DNA of 64,000 nt, taken from assembly GCA_018343915.1 (NCBI GenBank), contig JABRWF010000004.1:2790001-2854000 (forward strand), written 5' to 3'. The DNA is from Agroathelia rolfsii (Eukaryota > Basidiomycota > Agaricomycetes > Amylocorticiales > Amylocorticiaceae). This document shows positions 61,023 through 64,000 of this stretch, one piece after another. Under the pieces are notes generated by a model, which was not told the origin of the DNA, searched no databases, and was given only the letters and a program-made list of their open reading frames with translations. Each line of letters begins with the position of its first letter. Within the stretch, counting starts at the first letter, position 1. Both the position numbers and the translations under genes were made by a program.

Positions 61023-62156
61023 ATGAAGCTCACGCTGCGTCCAGAATGGCGCCTATGGCCTTTGTCATCGTTTTTGAACATCCTGGATCTTAAGACAGGC
61101 GTCACTATCGCTCTCCTTTTTGCGGTGCGTCGCAACACTCTGCTGGCCGTGATCATCTGCTCAAGCAGAACACACATCTTCCACAGCTCCTCAACAAGGT
61201 TGCCGGCGTATATGGCCTCATTGCTCTCCTCACGGGTGCAGGGGGCTCTTTTGCGCAGCTGAGCATGTATCTTTACTCCGTTATTGCCCTAGTCGCTTTG
61301 ACGTGGGGTCTCCGGGCCGTACAGCAAGTACGTACTCTTCTCCTCACCCAAGCTTCAGCCAAATCCGTCTGACTGTGCCAGCGCAGCAAGACCCAAAGCA
61401 AACGCTCTACTTCGCCCATCTCTTCTTTGCGGATCATATCCTCTCGACGCTGTGGACTGTTTTCTTTGCCACCACCTGGTGGTTATATACCCCTCATGAC
61501 GGTCAACGCACGGCAAAGAGTGAAGCACAAAAAGAGATCATGAAGACCGCTGACCTATCAGTATACCATGGTGCCATGTCAGACGCCGAACGTGCCAGCG
61601 CAGCTTTGGCTATCTGGGACCAGGAGAAAAGGTCTGCGGCGTTCATTATTATCTTCCTATGGCTTTCCAAGGTCTGCGTCATTGCCTGTCATTCGAGCGT
61701 GCACGATCATATTGATTTATATAAAATCAGTTCTACTTCGCTCTTTTGATCTATTCTTACGCCTCGCACCTGCGAAAAGGTTCTTATCGCTCTTTACCGC
61801 TCACGAGGGCTGCAGCCGCAGCAGCAACGCCTACATCGGCCAATTTTTCGTCTACGTCAGCGATTCCAGAGCATGATTATGACGACCCCGAGGAGCAACT
61901 CTATCCTATTCATACCCCGGCATATCAGACGCCGCACGGTCGTACTCCCGGAGGTTCCGTTTCGAGCTTCACCGAGTTCGTTAGCGCGCCGCGGGGTGGA
62001 AAGAGTCATGCGAAACGCGGGAAGAGTTCTCTCGGCAACGTTGTCTTCTCGCAGTCGAGAAAAGACGAGCCTGCCGAAGTCTTATTTGACGAAGATGAGA
62101 GGACGTTGGTTGGCTCTCATTCAAAGCGTGGGTCGGGCTCAGGCGAAGAAAACTGA
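61023..62156 (+). CDS. KEI1: KEI1, inositolphosphorylceramide synthase regulatory subunit
   Basis: Seen: MKLTLRPEWRLWPLSSFLNI, LDLKTGVTIALLFA joined across an intron to LLNKVAGVYGLIALLTGAGG, then SMYLYSVIALVALTWGLRAV, DPKQTLYFAHLFFADHILST, LWTVFFATTWWLYTPHDGQR, and EKRSAAFIIIFLWLSK joined to IYFALLIYSYASHLRKGSYR. It ends with a polar tail (TAPRGGKSHAKRGK-type) and TGA at 62154-62156. Four hydrophobic segments and the FLNILDLKTG opening match the fungal DUF1753/Kei1 family. Role: Kei1 forms a Golgi complex with the synthase Aur1, which makes inositolphosphorylceramide, an essential fungal sphingolipid; it is a medial-Golgi membrane protein. Its start lies only 132 bp from the divergent eIF4E gene. 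Confidence 0.9.
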
Positions 62157-62898
62157 GCCAAATGACGTATCGTGTAATGATCGGGCCCTGTTCTACGGTA
62201 TACCAATTCCGATAATTCATAATCCTATTTGCATTATCGATCTCTTACATCAGTGGTTGCATGGGGTAAATGTAACAATTGGCAAAGTCGTTGGTGTGAT
62301 GATGGTCATCCTTGCCACTTTTGTAATACACTGGTTTCTTACTGAACTTTGCTTCCGGCAGCTAGGTCCGACGAGCGGCGAATGCTTCTGGTAAGCCATG
62401 CAAGGCGAGGTCACTTCTTCTACCTCACCGTCATGATGCAGCTTTGAGCCTTGTCTTTTGACTATTCTGTTGCTCGTATTTTTGGACTGAGGTCGTCATC
62501 AGATCTGTCATGCTTCTTGTTATGTGGCAAGGTCCCCGTCACTATACTGATTCGTCGTTCTCATGACTGCCCTGGGGAACCAGCACTCGCCTAAAACTTG
62601 CTAGCAACGAGAACAGTGTTTCTTTTTTCCAGCGGCAGTTAAGTTTATTGCCCGCGAACAGAAGCATATCCAGTTTGTCTGCTGTGGCCATCTAGCAAAA
62701 CAAGAGTACAGCTGCTGTACCAGAAGTTCAATAATTGTTCGGTTGCTCGTATTCTATAAAACAGGCTCATCATGGAACCTGGAATGTCAAAAACTGTTCA
62801 GTTTTTTTCTGCCCCTTGTCCCTGTTACGTTCAATCTTATTTAATCAACGCTCGGCTTACGCCCTCATATGCTCAATTCGAGCCCATCTCCTACGACC
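62157..62898. promoter_or_regulatory. Intergenic region upstream of the GH81 gene
   Basis: About 740 bp without a supported gene. The KEI1 3' flank is followed by the GH81 promoter. No repeat or RNA feature is seen. Confidence 0.45.
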
Positions 62899-64000
62899 AT
62901 GGCTCGCTTAACACTGTCTTTATTTTCTTCTGCATTAATTCTTTCTACCTACTTCTTCCCTCCTATTTGTGTCATGGCCGCCCCATATAATCATTCAAGT
63001 GTTCCGTTTGACGATGCCGTCCCTGCGACCCATGTGCGGCGCAACATTTTTGGACCAATTGCTACAGATAAACCAGAGCCAGCTGGTGGGACTGTTGCTA
63101 ACACCGCACCTCCCCTTGCCTCATTCTTTGTGGATATGAATCCACCCGTAAGTTGTATCAGACTTTTCTTTGTGCTTTGGAAATAATCGCATCTGTTTCA
63201 GTATCCCACGAATACGTGGTGGAGTGGATACGCTGCAACCCCTGGAACTGCGTAAGTTACGGCCGTATTATTCGCTCCGAGCGCCTTTTGCCCCCCTTTT
63301 TGTGTTATTTTAAAAGATACATTATGGATCCGTCCCCCTGAATCGCATGGACCTTTCAAAAAAAATATTATAGGTCCATTTGTCTACCTCCATTCTTCTT
63401 CTAAACTCCCCTCTTTCATTCAATCCATCTGATAAGCCATGTTTCATTCTATATAATCTCACTTCTTAAGAGGGCCACATCTGTCTTGTACTTGATGCTG
63501 ATATTGATGATCATGCTCCCTTGCTAGTATCGTCGCCGGTCCCTTTCCATACGAATCTAACCTCATTGGCTCTGGTATTGTCTTCGGCGTCAGTACCGAC
63601 CGACAATGGGACGGAACCAGCATCAAGCAGCCCACTCAAAGCGACTGGTCCATGGGATTTGCCGAGCATTCCGGTGATTTTTCGGACCACAAAGCCACTG
63701 CGTTTGTAAGTGTCGATTTCGTGGTATTGATTGTGATCTTCGGCTATACAATGGCTGAGACATACTCTCGGACTGTTACTCTTGGCTCGCTGCAAAGTAC
63801 TTCAGACTTGGATTCATCATGTTCTCGGATTATCGTTTCATATAATTGCTAATACACTCTTATCTCAGGACACGCAATCAGTGACACTCCAGTACTTTAC
63901 GGGCTCTTCTACGATGACCGGTTATATGATTCCCGGCTCACCCTACCTGACCTTCCAGTTCTCAGACGCTACCCCCGTGCTGACGTCTCAAAATGGTCTT
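62899..64000 (+). CDS. GH81 endo-1,3-beta-glucanase, 3' end beyond the window
   Basis: Seen: a secretory signal (MARLTLSLFSSALILSTYFF), then VRRNIFGPIATDKPEPAGG, PPLASFFVDMNPP joined by an intron to YPTNTWWSGYAATPGTA. After a long intron (63252-63527) come VAGPFPYESNLIGSGIVFGV, WSMGFAEHSGDFSDHKATAF, and after another intron DTQSVTLQYFTGSSTMTGYM and IPGSPYLTFQFSDATPVLTS, running off the right edge. The PTN.WW motif near the N-terminus, followed by PYP and the PGSPYLTF strand, is the GH81 pattern. Role: cleaves 1,3-beta-glucan, as in cell separation and wall turnover (yeast Eng1/DSE4); secreted or wall-bound. The catalytic region is outside the window. The Met ten codons upstream (62869) is a less likely start because it spoils the signal peptide. 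Confidence 0.85.

Noticed and set aside
1..64000. The idea that the window is a secondary-metabolite or defence gene cluster
   Set aside because: No polyketide, peptide or terpene synthase, no P450 cluster and no defence-type modules were found. The genes are mixed housekeeping and wall or oxidase genes without common theme or co-orientation.

Overview
The window looks like nuclear DNA from a filamentous basidiomycete, most likely a wood- or litter-associated agaricomycete. Genes sit densely on both strands and are broken by many short introns (mostly about 50-70 nt, GT...AG). The gene set includes a copper radical (glyoxal-type) oxidase, a DUF6534-type membrane protein, KEI1, GH81 and a PB1/ZZ-finger protein, next to core eukaryotic housekeeping genes. 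There are no bacterial operons, rRNA or CRISPR, and I found no convincing tRNA gene.

Layout. 0-18 kb is gene rich: a class III aminotransferase (5' end outside the window), SWC2/YL1, a large HECT E3 (UFD4/TRIP12), an AGE2-like ArfGAP, PRO2 and a Ser/Pro-rich protein of unknown function. 18-28 kb is a decayed, repeat-rich island. It holds a solo-LTR candidate, a degenerate DUF6534-like gene, two partial copies of the tail of the upstream Ser/Pro-rich gene, a MITE-like inverted repeat and a broken hypothetical gene. 28-42 kb is gene rich again: PB1/multi-ZZ protein, triose-phosphate-type transporter, RPS4, RDS3/PHF5A, a conserved-looking hypothetical, UBA2 and a C2H2 zinc-finger protein. 42.9-48.4 kb has no gene I can support and carries several long G or C homopolymers. 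48.4-64 kb holds the copper radical oxidase, USB1, RAD17, a MATE transporter, a TMEM14 protein, a class II eIF4E, KEI1 and the start of a GH81 glucanase that runs off the right edge.

The genes do not form a metabolic cluster. They are ordinary chromosome-arm neighbours covering chromatin remodelling, ubiquitin/SUMO conjugation, splicing, translation, DNA-damage checkpoint, sphingolipid synthesis and wall turnover. Several pairs are head to head with short shared promoters (TPT/RPS4 163 bp, eIF4E/KEI1 132 bp, RDS3/hypothetical 276 bp, MATE/TMEM14 344 bp). I did not find a clear new biological system. The most informative unusual structure is the 18-28 kb island, where the 3' end of a resident gene has been copied twice by a DNA-level mechanism and one copy begins exactly where a separate short repeat ends. 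Exon boundaries were worked out by eye from reading frame, GT/AG sites and family conservation; coordinates of outer starts and stops are more secure than internal splice sites.
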